In this document: in pieces, positions 20,625-28,348 of the stretch
Layout: each line of letters opens with the position of its first letter
Numbering within the stretch: the first letter of the stretch is position 1
NCBI GenBank assembly: GCA_036821845.1
Contig: DAISIT010000003.1
Span: 36,617-100,616, forward strand
Origin: JAEUMD01 sp937950105
GTDB taxonomy: Bacteria > Pseudomonadota > Alphaproteobacteria > Rhizobiales > Hyphomicrobiaceae
Direction of reading: 5' to 3'
Length of the DNA stretch: 64,000 bases
The notes under the pieces: model-generated
Databases searched by the model: none
Told to the model about the DNA's origin: nothing
The model's input: the letters and a program-made list of their open reading frames with translations, nothing else
Program-made: the position numbers and the translations under genes

Positions 20625-21064
20625 AATGTGCTCCAGGCTGGACAGGGAACGCGCTCTTGAAAGCCGGTTCGCCGCGGCGACCGTAACGGCTCGGGCCAGC
20701 GAAAGCAAATGCGGCGGTATCACAACGCTTCGAGGCCTGGCAGGTTCCCGGCCGCAGTATCGAGGCCCCCGATTGCAGCCCTTGATCCGGCCTGGGTGGC
20801 CAGACGGCTCGTCCGTGCAGCGGGGTGGGCGCAGCGACCCTGGTACACTGCGCCCTGACGCCGGGGATGGGGGAAAACCAGGGTTTCTGCAGGCTATGGA
20901 ATGCCGGTTGAATCCCCGCTGAACGCTCAATTCACGCGATGTTCATGCGCTTTCGGACGATGGGCACATCGAGCGTTCGCAAGCGCGAAACAGCGCGCCG
21001 TGGCGGCAGGCCGCCGACAATTCTTCGCGAAAGAGGAATTGGATGCGCTGGACTCCTCTCCGGT

Positions 21065-21097
21065 GGCAAATTATCAACCAACAGGCGATAATTTGCC
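21065..21097. promoter_or_regulatory. 11-bp inverted repeat upstream of hns
   Basis: GGCAAATTATC (21065-21075) and GATAATTTGCC (21087-21097) are perfect inverted copies with an 11-base spacer. The AT-rich arms in GC-rich DNA suggest a protein-binding site. It is not a terminator, since no T-run follows. Confidence 0.5.
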
Positions 21098-21174
21098 AAA
21101 TGCCGGTCGGCGTGCCGGGGCTCTCTGCCGCGCGCGTTATCCACGCAATTGGAAATCAAGACCGCGAACCAGAT

Positions 21175-21210
21175 TTGTTTTCAGTGGGGCTCAGCGCCTA
21201 TGCTATAGGC
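21175..21210 (+). promoter_or_regulatory. Probable hns promoter with palindrome over the -10 box
   Basis: TTGTTT (21175-21180) and TATGCT (21199-21204) are 18 bp apart. The -10 overlaps a perfect palindrome, GCCTAT (21196-21201) with ATAGGC (21205-21210). Placement suggests a repressor or autoregulatory site. Confidence 0.5.
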
Positions 21211-21292
21211 GATGGAAGCGGAGGTCGGATCAGCAATGGTTCGCAAGCAAACGCGACGCGTTGAACGAGTGAAATCTACGAGGAAAGAACGT

Positions 21293-21622
21293 ATGGCGAG
21301 CATCAACGTCGACAAGATGTCGCTGAAGGATCTGAACGATCTCGAGGCAAAGCTGACGAAGGCCAAGGCAGCTGTGCGCAATCGCGCCAAGTCCGAAGCG
21401 AAGCAGAAGATCGACGCGATCCTGGCCAGCTATGGCTTCAGCATCGGCGACCTGTATGCCGTTTCGCGTGTCGGCCGCCCGCGCGGCAGCGTCGGCAACA
21501 AGGCCGCCAAATACGCCAATCCCGACAATCGCGGCGAGACCTGGACCGGCCGCGGCCGCAAGCCGAACTGGCTGGTGGCGAAGCTGGCCAAGGGCGCTTC
21601 GCTGCAGGATTTCGCGATCTGA
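21293..21622 (+). CDS. H-NS family nucleoid protein
   Basis: A 109-residue protein with an N-terminal coiled coil (MSLKDLNDLEAKLTKAKAAVRNR), a linker, and a C-terminal DNA-binding domain containing YANPDNRGETWTGRGRKPNW. The GRGRKP loop is the minor-groove AT-hook-like element of H-NS proteins. It would bind AT-rich DNA and silence acquired genes. The ATG at 21293 follows AGGAAAG; the frame extends 81 bp upstream but without homology. The gene stands alone with its own terminator. Confidence 0.9.
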   Translation: MASINVDKMSLKDLNDLEAKLTKAKAAVRNRAKSEAKQKIDAILASYGFSIGDLYAVSRVGRPRGSVGNKAAKYANPDNRGETWTGRGRKPNWLVAKLAKGASLQDFAI

Positions 21623-21660
21623 AGGGCGGACCGGTAACGGTCGCCTGGATCGAACAAAAA

Positions 21661-21694
21661 AGAGCGGCGCTGCCCGGCCGGGTGGCGCCGCTCT
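21661..21694. terminator. Bidirectional terminator between hns and the HemG-like gene
   Basis: AGAGCGGCGC (21661-21670) pairs with GCGCCGCTCT (21685-21694) over 10 bp. It is preceded by AAAAAA and followed by TGTCTTGT, so it can stop transcription from both sides. Confidence 0.85.
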
Positions 21695-21723
21695 TGTCTT
21701 GTGGAGGTTCTCGGCTGCTCCCG

Positions 21724-22299
21724 TCAGGCGTTGCCGGTAGCGCTCGCCGGCAGGGTGGGCGGCTCGGTCCGCGCCAGCAGATCGCCGACGAAGGCGTCGA
21801 CCTCGCTCCAATCGGTGAGCTCGGTGCGGCCGCTCGACTCGATATCGATGCCCTTCACCTGCATCACCGCGTGCACGGCGCACCGCTCCAGCAGATTGAG
21901 CTGGTCGACATCGACAGCGCCGGCGACGTGCAGCACGCGGTCCGGCTGCCAGCCGACATCATAGAGAAGCTGGGTGGTGATCTCGTCGATGGCAGAGCGG
22001 GCACTCGCGTCGACGGCGGCGGCCGACAGGCTGACGCTGAGGAATCCGCTCGGCACGCGTCCGAGCATGGCGCCGTGTCGCATCAGGAAGCTCAGCAGCG
22101 ATTGATCCATGCGGCCGCGATGCACCGATCCGGCGATCAGGGCGGCGTCGCAGTGCTCGATGGCGGTATCGGGCGCCCCGAGGGTCAGGTCGAGCAACTG
22201 CGTCTTGCAGCCGCGACCGTCGAGGAAGCGCGCCGCATGAGCACAGATCTTGCGCGTCTGGCCTTCACGCGAGGCGAAGGCGATCAGGACTGAGGTCAT
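21724..22299 (-). CDS. Flavodoxin-domain protein, HemG-like protoporphyrinogen oxidase candidate
   Basis: A 191-residue flavodoxin fold. The FMN phosphate loop is SREGQTRKI near residue 10, followed by AALIAGSVHRGRMDQSL and the WQPDRVLHVAGAVD segment, which match HemG (menaquinone- or quinone-dependent protoporphyrinogen IX oxidase) better than electron-carrier flavodoxins. If so it makes protoporphyrin IX in haem synthesis at the inner membrane. No other haem gene is adjacent, and many alphaproteobacteria use HemJ, so the assignment needs care. ATG 22299 has AGGAAG five bases upstream. Confidence 0.7.
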   Translation of the reverse strand: MTSVLIAFASREGQTRKICAHAARFLDGRGCKTQLLDLTLGAPDTAIEHCDAALIAGSVHRGRMDQSLLSFLMRHGAMLGRVPSGFLSVSLSAAAVDASARSAIDEITTQLLYDVGWQPDRVLHVAGAVDVDQLNLLERCAVHAVMQVKGIDIESSGRTELTDWSEVDAFVGDLLARTEPPTLPASATGNA

Positions 22300-22779
22300 A
22301 CGGCTTCCTGCACTCGTTTGTTGGTTCGTCGATTGGACTCTGCGAGGCCGCTGTCAGGCCCTCCTTGACCTTCCACAAATGCAGCGTTGTCCGATAGATC
22401 AAAGCGACGGAGATCATGACACGCGCCCCGCCCCGCGGAGCACGATTCAAAATGCTTGTCTTTGATTCTGCGCAGCCCGCAAACGGCTCCGATGCGGCAA
22501 AATGCTCGTACGCTTGTCGCGTGCCAACCAGCCCATCGAGCCATGCAACTCCCGCATCATTGACATCTACAAATTGCAATGCCCTGATGTGGTGCCGGCG
22601 AAGATCGCGATAAACAAGAACGAACGGGCCGGGATCGTCCGAATGAGCAAATCGGAAGGCCGGGTGCAGGTTTCGGCCGCGCCTTTGCTGGGTCAGCGTT
22701 GCGCCATTACGGGCAGCGCGGCCGGCGGCGTTCCGCTTCGGGCGATCTGTGGAAGAAACGACCTTCAGGAGTCACCCCC
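22300..22779. other. Divergent intergenic region between the HemG-like gene and the SQR-like gene
   Basis: I see no supportable gene in these 480 bp. Promoters for both flanking genes must lie here. A TTGACA is at 22560-22565 but lacks a good -10. Short ATCAA half-sites occur near 22397 without a proper partner, so no FNR/FixK box is called. Confidence 0.4.
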
Positions 22780-24060
22780 ATGGCCAATATCGTCATTCTC
22801 GGCGCTGGTGTCGGCGGCATGTCGGCTGCCTACGAGGCGCGCGACCTGCTCGGCCGCCAGCACAAGATCACGCTGCTCTCGGACCGCGCCTACTTCCAGT
22901 TCACACCATCGAATCCCTGGGTCGGCGTCGGCTGGCGCGTCAAGGACGACATCGTCATCGATCTGAAGCCGCTGATGGCGAAGCATGGCATCGCTTTCGA
23001 TGCGACCGGTGCGCAGAAGATCCACGCCGATCAGAACAAGATCGAACTGAAGGACGGGCGCACCGTCGATTACGATTATCTCGTCATCGCCACGGGTCCT
23101 GAACTCGCCTTCGACGAGATCGAGGGGCTCGGGCCGGAGAAGTACACGCAGTCGGTGTGCACCGTCGATCACGCCACCGAAGCGCACAAGAACTGGGAAG
23201 CGTTCTGCAAGGACCCGGGCCCGATCATCGTCGGCGCAGTGCAGGGCGCCTCCTGCTACGGCCCGGCCTACGAGTACGCCATGATCATGGAGACCGATCT
23301 CAGGAAGCGTAAGCTGCGCGATCGCGTGCCGATGACGCTGGTGACCTCGGAGCCGTATGTCGGCCATCTCGGCCTCGGCGGCGTCGGTGATACCAAGGGC
23401 ATGCTCGAAAGCGAGATGCGCAACCGGCACATCAAGTGGATCTGCAACGCCAAGGTGGACAAGGTCGAGGCAGACAAGATGTTCGTCACCGAGTTCAACG
23501 AGGACGGCAGCGAGAAGAAGAAGCACGAGCTGCCGTTCAAGTACTCGATGATGCTGCCGGCGTTCCGCGGCGTGCCGGCGACGCGCGGTATCGAGGGGCT
23601 GAACAACCCGCGCGGATTCATCCTCGTCGACAAGTATCAGCGCAACCAGAAGTACAAGAACATCTTCGCAGTCGGCGTGTGCATCGCGATTCCCCCGCAG
23701 GAGCAGACGCCGGTCCCGGTCGGCGTGCCGAAGACCGGCTACATGATCGAGAGCATGGTGACGGCCGCGGTCGAGAACATCGCCGATCTGATCGCCGGCA
23801 AGGAGCCGCACAAGATCCCGACCTGGAGTGCGCTCTGCCTCGCCGACTTCGGCGACAAGGGCGCGGCCTTCGTGGCGCAGCCGCAGATCCCGCCGCGCAA
23901 CGTCAACTGGTCGGCGGAAGGCGTCTGGGTGCACTACGCCAAGATCGCGTTCGAGAAGTACTTCCTGCGCAAGATGCGCAAGGGCACCACCGAGCCGTTC
24001 TACGAGAAGTACGTGCTCGGCATGCTCAACATCAACAAGATCAAGAACCCGGCCGAGTAG
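22780..24060 (+). CDS. Sulfide:quinone oxidoreductase-like FAD protein
   Basis: A 426-residue flavoprotein. The N-terminal FAD dinucleotide motif GAGVGGMSAAYEA is followed by FQFTPSNPWVGVGWR, IATGPEL and a second nucleotide-fold region. Cysteines in SVCTVDH, GASCYGPAYE and AVGVCIAIPP fall where sulfide:quinone oxidoreductases have their redox cysteines. The end (KIAFEKYFLRKMRKG) is amphipathic, suiting membrane attachment. It would oxidise sulfide and pass electrons to quinone. Other FCSD-like or NDH-2-like functions cannot be excluded. ATG 22780 is used since MANIVILGAGVGG is the standard start. A strong terminator follows. Confidence 0.85.
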   Translation: MANIVILGAGVGGMSAAYEARDLLGRQHKITLLSDRAYFQFTPSNPWVGVGWRVKDDIVIDLKPLMAKHGIAFDATGAQKIHADQNKIELKDGRTVDYDYLVIATGPELAFDEIEGLGPEKYTQSVCTVDHATEAHKNWEAFCKDPGPIIVGAVQGASCYGPAYEYAMIMETDLRKRKLRDRVPMTLVTSEPYVGHLGLGGVGDTKGMLESEMRNRHIKWICNAKVDKVEADKMFVTEFNEDGSEKKKHELPFKYSMMLPAFRGVPATRGIEGLNNPRGFILVDKYQRNQKYKNIFAVGVCIAIPPQEQTPVPVGVPKTGYMIESMVTAAVENIADLIAGKEPHKIPTWSALCLADFGDKGAAFVAQPQIPPRNVNWSAEGVWVHYAKIAFEKYFLRKMRKGTTEPFYEKYVLGMLNINKIKNPAE

Positions 24061-24136
24061 GTACGGCGCCTGGACACTTCATGCTCGTCGTGGCCGGCCT
24101 CCGAGCCGGCCATCCAGAGCGGCAGGGATACAAATC

Positions 24137-24172
24137 GGCCCGCGTCACCCGATCGGTGCGCGGGCCTTTGCT
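24137..24172 (+). terminator. Intrinsic terminator after the SQR-like gene
   Basis: GGCCCGCG (24137-24144) pairs with CGCGGGCC (24159-24166), followed by TTTGCT. A second GC stem (GGCCGGC/GCCGGCC near 24092-24112) precedes it. Confidence 0.75.
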
Positions 24173-24178
24173 ATGCCG

Positions 24179-24580
24179 TCACGGCTGCGCAGGTGTCGGT
24201 GGAGTTGGAGTCTGCGGAGCCGGCGTCGACTGCGGGTTCTCGTCGAACATCGGATCGTGCGGCATGTCGTGCTGCCCGCCTGGATGCTGCATCATTCCAC
24301 GGCCGCACATCCCGCCGGAGCTGCCGCCGCCACAACAGCCGCAGCCGGCCATCATCATGCCGCCGCGCATGCCGCCCGTCATGCCGGGCATCGAATGCAT
24401 CATGCCCCCCGGTCGAGTTCCGGCGTCAGGCGTCTTGTCTGGCGCGGTACCCGCCGTCATGCCGGGCATGGCGCCGCATTGGGCTCGGGTGCCACCCATT
24501 CCTCCCGTGCCGCACATGGCGAAGGCTGCATTCGTGAGTACGAGGAAGATCCCGGTGGCGGGAAGCAATGACTTCAGCAT
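24179..24580 (-). CDS. Secreted Met/Gly/Cys/His-rich protein, probable metal binder
   Basis: A 133-residue protein with a clear signal peptide (cleavage after AFA, about residue 21). The mature part is low-complexity: Met and Gly dominate, with clusters such as GGMRGGMMMAGCGCCGGG, GMMQHPGGQHDMPHDPM and a Pro/Thr tail. Methionine-, cysteine- and histidine-rich periplasmic proteins often bind copper(I) or silver. I do not recognise a family. ATG 24580 has a perfect AGGAGG upstream. It converges on the SQR-like gene. Metal binding is inference; composition and export are directly visible. Confidence 0.75.
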   Translation of the reverse strand: MLKSLLPATGIFLVLTNAAFAMCGTGGMGGTRAQCGAMPGMTAGTAPDKTPDAGTRPGGMMHSMPGMTGGMRGGMMMAGCGCCGGGSSGGMCGRGMMQHPGGQHDMPHDPMFDENPQSTPAPQTPTPPTPAQP

Positions 24581-24689
24581 GACGTCCTCCTGCGACTGTG
24601 ACTCCGGACGCCAGTGTCGCACGGGCCCGATCGTCGACCGACTCACAAGAGGGAGATCAGAGGGCGATCAATGCCACCATCTGCTGCCG

Positions 24690-24950
24690 TCACGCCTTGT
24701 AGTAGGGCTCGACCGTGCCCTTGAGCTTCAGCGTCAGCGGATTGCCCTTGCGGTCGCGCGTCTTGCCGGCCGCCACCTTGATCCAGCCCTCGCTGACGCA
24801 ATACTCCTCGACGTTGGTCTTCTCCGCGCCGTTGAAGCGGATGCCGACCTCGCGCTTCAGCACGGCCTCGTCGTAGTGCGGGCTCGCCGGATCGGTCGAG
24901 AGCCGGTCGGGCAGCGGAGTGGGAGCCTGCGGGGCGGTGTCATCGTTCAT
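24690..24950 (-). CDS. DUF3297 family protein
   Basis: An 86-residue cytoplasmic protein. Core segments LPDRLSTDPASPHYDEAVL, VGIRFNGAEKTNVEEYC and EGWIKVAAGKTRDRKGNPLT identify DUF3297, a small family of proteobacteria with no known activity. Length is typical. ATG 24950 is preceded by GAAGGA. Its upstream side carries the repeat array and an assembly gap, so its promoter region is incomplete in this sequence. Confidence 0.85.
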   Translation of the reverse strand: MNDDTAPQAPTPLPDRLSTDPASPHYDEAVLKREVGIRFNGAEKTNVEEYCVSEGWIKVAAGKTRDRKGNPLTLKLKGTVEPYYKA

Positions 24951-24970
24951 GGCGCAGTCCTTCTTGTATA

Positions 24971-25287
24971 TGGCGCCGCCGATTCACGTCCGCGCCGGAA
25001 GGGGCGCGAACGATCGGGGCGCTGCGCTCCGATCGCCCGAGCATTTTGCGAGGGCGTCAATCGGCAGCGCAATCAAGTGGCGCCGCCGATTCACGTCCGC
25101 GCCGGAAGGGGCGCGAACGATCGGGGCGCTGCNNNNNNNNNNNNNNNNNNNNNNNNNNNNNNNNNNNNNNNNNNNNNNNNNNNNNNNNNNNNNNNNNNNN
25201 NNNNNNNNNNNNNNNNNNNNNNNNNNNNNNNNAGTGGCGCCGCCGATTCACGTCCGCGCCGGAAGGGGCGCGAACGATCGGGGCGCT
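24971..25287. repeat. Palindromic repeat array 1 (three direct copies, one inverted copy, gap inside)
   Basis: Copies at 24971-25025, 25078-25132 and 25235-25287 are identical over more than 50 bp. Each unit has a CCGATTCACG start and an ACGATCGG end that can pair, enclosing CGCGCC/GGCGCG. Between the first two lies a diverged unit in inverted orientation (about 25021-25070), whose complement starts GCGCTGCCGATT and ends CGATCGGAGC. The last copy runs into the ychF stop codon. The same skeleton recurs at 40328-40580. Alternating orientation is like BIME clusters of REP elements. Confidence 0.85.
25133..25232. other. Assembly gap of 100 N within the repeat array
   Basis: Exactly 100 undetermined bases. 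The round number indicates a scaffolding placeholder of unknown true length. Identical repeat copies on both sides explain why assembly broke here; more copies are likely missing. Confidence 0.98.
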
Positions 25288-26384
25288 CAGTTCGCGAAGC
25301 GGAAGTGCAGCACGTCGCCGTCGGCGACGACATACTCCTTGCCTTCGAGGCGGAACTTGCCCGCATCCTTGGCGCCCGCTTCGCCCTTCAGCGACACGTA
25401 GTCGTCGTAGGCGATGGTCTCGGCGCGAATGAAACCCTTCTCGAAGTCGGTGTGGATGACGCCCGCCGCCGCGGGGGCTTTCGTGCCCTGCGTGATGGTC
25501 CAGGCGCGCGCTTCCTTCGGACCCACGGTGAAATACGTGACGAGCCCGAGCAGCTTGTAGCCGGCGCGGATCAGACGATTGAGGCCCGGTTCCTCGAGAC
25601 CCATCTCGGCAAGGAATGCGGTGCGTTCCTCCGCATCGAGGCCGGCGAGCTCGCTCTCGATCTTGGCCGAGATGACGACCGCCTGGGCCCCTTCGGCGGC
25701 GGCCCGCTCGAACACCTTGGCCGAGTAGGCGTTGCCGTTGGCGGCGGAGCCTTCGTCGACGTTGCAGACATAGAGCACGGGCTTGGCGGTCAGCAGTTGC
25801 AGCAGGCGCCACGCCTGCTCCTCGTCGGGCTCGATTTTGGCGAGGCGCGCCGGCTTGCCCTCGCGCAGCAGGACCAGCGCCTTCTCGAACAGCCCGACCT
25901 GGAGCCTGGCGTCCTTGTCGCCCACCTTGGCCTTCTTCTCGGCGGCGGTGAGGCGCTTCTCGCAGCTTTCGAGATCGGCGAGCATCAGCTCGGTCTCGAC
26001 CGTCTCGGCGTCGGCGAGCGGATCGATGCGACCCTCGACGTGGGTGATGTCGTCGTCCTCGAAGCAGCGCAGCACATAGGCGACGGCATCGACCTCGCGG
26101 ATGTGGGCGAGGAACTTGTTGCCGAGGCCCTCGCCCGTGGAGGCGCCGCGCACGAGGCCGGCGATGTCGACGAAGGTCAGTCGCGTCGGGATGATCTGCT
26201 TCGACCCGGCGATGGCCGCGAGCTTGTCGAGGCGCTCGTCCGGAACGCCCACCTCACCGACGTTCGGCTCGATGGTGCAGAACGGATAGTTGGCGGCTTC
26301 CGCCGCCGCCGTCTGCGTCAGCGCGTTGAAGAGGGTCGACTTGCCGACGTTCGGCAGGCCGACGATGCCGCATTTGAAACCCAT
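25287..26384 (-). CDS. ychF: Redox-regulated ATPase YchF (Obg family)
   Basis: A 365-residue P-loop NTPase. GLPNVGKST near residue 9 is the phosphate loop, DIAGLVRGAS the switch II region, and a C-terminal TGS domain ends in GDVLHFRFAN. YchF binds ATP rather than GTP and associates with ribosomes; it is a negative regulator of the oxidative stress response in Escherichia coli. In many genomes it sits next to pth, as it nearly does here, with one unrelated gene between. The stop codon overlaps the last copy of the repeat array. Confidence 0.96.
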   Translation of the reverse strand: MGFKCGIVGLPNVGKSTLFNALTQTAAAEAANYPFCTIEPNVGEVGVPDERLDKLAAIAGSKQIIPTRLTFVDIAGLVRGASTGEGLGNKFLAHIREVDAVAYVLRCFEDDDITHVEGRIDPLADAETVETELMLADLESCEKRLTAAEKKAKVGDKDARLQVGLFEKALVLLREGKPARLAKIEPDEEQAWRLLQLLTAKPVLYVCNVDEGSAANGNAYSAKVFERAAAEGAQAVVISAKIESELAGLDAEERTAFLAEMGLEEPGLNRLIRAGYKLLGLVTYFTVGPKEARAWTITQGTKAPAAAGVIHTDFEKGFIRAETIAYDDYVSLKGEAGAKDAGKFRLEGKEYVVADGDVLHFRFAN

Positions 26385-26423
26385 GTGAGACTAGCCTTCG
26401 TGTAAGGGTCGAGAAAACGAAAC

Positions 26424-26449
26424 TGCCGACGCCGGGGCTGGCGTCGGCA
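26424..26449 (-). terminator. Terminator of the unknown membrane protein gene
   Basis: TGCCGACGCC (26424-26433) pairs with GGCGTCGGCA (26440-26449). On the minus strand it is followed by GTTTCGTTTTC. It lies about 100 bp past the stop at 26552. Confidence 0.8.
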
Positions 26450-26551
26450 TTCCCGTGGCCGGTCGAGCGGCGGGTGCCTCGCGAGGCCGCGTGGCGCCGA
26501 GATGTCCGTCGCCGCCGTCTATACGGCCGTTCGGCGCGGAACGGAAGCTCG

Positions 26552-27337
26552 TCAGCGGTAGCGCGTCAGCGCGTAGGTGGAGTAGCGGTCGGTCGACGGC
26601 AGGTTGGAGGCTGACGACAGGGCGTCGGCGAGCGCTTCGCCGAGGTTCACGCCCCATGCCGCGCGGCGCACGGCGATGACGAGGAAGGGGCGCTGCCAGT
26701 TCGTTTCCGCCGTGTCGCAGGTGTCGCACGGATCGGTGTACTGGCCGAGGTTGAGCGTCCACACCGGCATGTCCTTGCCGACCAGCGGCATGATCCACTG
26801 TGCGGTCTGCTCGGCGCGCTTGCCGGCGCGGAACAGCTCCTGCTGGGAGTCGCCCTCCTGGCTGGCGGTGCCGACGGCGATGATCTGCTTCGCCTGCTTC
26901 AGGCGCGCACGCACGTGCTCGTCGAGGATCAGGCGATCGAGATCGGCGCGCGCCAGCACCTTGTCCTCGCGCATCAGCCGCTCGGTGGAGCCGCGTTCCC
27001 AGGTGAAATCCTTGTTGGCGACGATCAGGTCGAAGTCGGCGCGCCGCCCCTGCTCGTCGATGCCTTCGATGACGAATGCCTGTGTGCTCGGGCTCAAGCG
27101 CTCGGCGTTGACGATCGGCTTCAGGAACTTGCCGCGCCAGCGCGAGTCGACCGTGTCGGCGACGGTCCAGACGCCCGTCCCTGCGATCACCGATGCGGCA
27201 AAGAGGCGGCCGGCATTCTCGCCGCCGCGCGAGAACAGCCAGCGCAGCCAGCCGAAGCGATCCCACCAGCGGTAGGCGGCGACCGCGGCACGCCGGCGCT
27301 TGCGATCCTCGTCGTCGTCGTGCGTCAGCTCGGCCAC
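26552..27337 (-). CDS. Unknown membrane-anchored protein with OmpA-like and CDTCDT features
   Basis: A 261-residue protein I cannot assign. It has a charged N-terminus, a membrane segment (about residues 43-62, RLFAASVIAGTGVWTVA) and a soluble, probably periplasmic region. That region contains IIAVGTASQEGDSQQELFRAG, reminiscent of the phosphate-side loop and helix of OmpA C-terminal domains, and a CDTCDT motif that could form a disulfide or bind metal. GTG 27337 is chosen because GGAG lies at the right distance; an in-frame GTG at 27346 is close. A TATAAG at about 27400 on the minus strand is a possible -10. Confidence 0.65.
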   Translation of the reverse strand: MAELTHDDDEDRKRRRAAVAAYRWWDRFGWLRWLFSRGGENAGRLFAASVIAGTGVWTVADTVDSRWRGKFLKPIVNAERLSPSTQAFVIEGIDEQGRRADFDLIVANKDFTWERGSTERLMREDKVLARADLDRLILDEHVRARLKQAKQIIAVGTASQEGDSQQELFRAGKRAEQTAQWIMPLVGKDMPVWTLNLGQYTDPCDTCDTAETNWQRPFLVIAVRRAAWGVNLGEALADALSSASNLPSTDRYSTYALTRYR

Positions 27338-27462
27338 TCGCTTCACTCCGTCCCGTTCTGACGGCGCGCGCCCGCAACGCTGCCGTCCCACCCCGATCCC
27401 TTATAGGCCCCGCGCGCCGATTTCGTGATGCGGCCGTCTGCCCCCGCTGGCCACGGACCGGA

Positions 27463-28230
27463 TCAGTCCTGCTTGCGCGCCGCCAGCCAGCGCTTCAGGT
27501 TTTCCTCGAGCGCGCTGCGGCGTTTGGCATTGCGTTCGCCGGCCGGGTGGCGACCGCCGGGCTTTGCCGCGGCATGCTCGCCTTGCTGACCGGCCCCGCC
27601 CGCCGCCGGGCCGCGCGCCGCAGGCGACACTAGCGGTGCCGCGGCAGGCTTTCCAGCCGGCGCTGGAGACAAGGTTTTCGCCACGTCCGCGAGGAAGCGG
27701 GCCTGATCGCCCTGGACCAGTCGCGCGGCGGCGCCGGCGATCGCCGCGAGCAGCGGTTCGAGCCACACCTGCTCGGCCTTGGCGAAGTTCGACAGCACGT
27801 AGTCGGCCACGCGTGCCTTGTCGCCCGGATGGCCGACGCCGATGCGGACCCGCTGATAGTCGTTGCCGAGATGCTGGGTGATCGAGCGCAGACCGTTGTG
27901 GCCGGCGTTGCCGCCTCCGGTCTTGACCTTGAGCTTGCCGGGTTCGAGGTCGATTTCGTCGTAGAGGACGACGATGTCGCCGAGGTCGATCTTCAGGAAC
28001 CGCGCCGCCTCGCCGACGGCCCGGCCGCTCTCGTTCATATAGGTCTGGGGTTTGAGCAGCAGCACGCGCTCGCCGGCGATCTCGCCGTCGGCGGCTTGCC
28101 CCTGGAACTTCTTCTTCCAGGGCCCGAACTTGAAGCGCTCGGCGATGGCGTCCACCGCCATGAAGCCGACGTTGTGGCGATTGCCCGCATATTCGGAGCC
28201 GGGATTACCGAGGCCGACCAGCAGCTTCAT
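27463..28230 (-). CDS. pth: Peptidyl-tRNA hydrolase with long C-terminal tail
   Basis: A 255-residue enzyme that frees tRNA from stalled peptidyl-tRNA. Family marks: LVGLGNPGSEY, catalytic His19 in NRHNVGF, the KPQTYMNESG loop, LYDEIDLEPGKLKVKTGGGNAGHNGLRS and RVRIGVGHPG. The hydrolase fold ends near residue 190; a further 60 residues are Pro/Ala/Gly-rich and finish with a basic helix (RRSALEENLKRWLAARK). Such tails occur in some alphaproteobacteria and may bind RNA. It lies downstream of rplY on the same strand, the classical rplY-pth-ychF order. Confidence 0.96.
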   Translation of the reverse strand: MKLLVGLGNPGSEYAGNRHNVGFMAVDAIAERFKFGPWKKKFQGQAADGEIAGERVLLLKPQTYMNESGRAVGEAARFLKIDLGDIVVLYDEIDLEPGKLKVKTGGGNAGHNGLRSITQHLGNDYQRVRIGVGHPGDKARVADYVLSNFAKAEQVWLEPLLAAIAGAAARLVQGDQARFLADVAKTLSPAPAGKPAAAPLVSPAARGPAAGGAGQQGEHAAAKPGGRHPAGERNAKRRSALEENLKRWLAARKQD

Positions 28231-28348
28231 GTGTCACCTCGGCGGTGCGCAGGCTGGGACGCGGACACTGGGAGCGCCGGTGCCCGGATTTGGCTGTGCC
28301 AGACGGAATCCGGGCCGGTCACCCGAAAGGATGCCGGCCCGGTCGATC

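Larger units (their letters stand above)
20625..21292. other. Long divergent regulatory region between sodB and hns
   Basis: No gene is credible in these 668 bp. It should contain the leftward sodB promoter and the rightward hns promoter. Two AT-rich palindromes stand out and are listed separately. Base composition is less GC-rich from about 21040 to 21250 than in the flanks, as is common for regulatory DNA bound by H-NS. Confidence 0.5.

Noticed and set aside
22390..22410. FNR/FixK box upstream of the SQR-like gene
   Set aside because: An ATCAA half-site exists, but the partner half is not at the required 4-base spacing.
22560..22588. Sigma-70 promoter for the SQR-like gene
   Set aside because: TTGACA is present but the hexamer 17-18 bp later (CCTGAT or CTGATG) is too poor to call.
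24971..25290. Short frames running through repeat array 1 and its gap
   Set aside because: They translate the repeat and the N run, with no ribosome site or family pattern.
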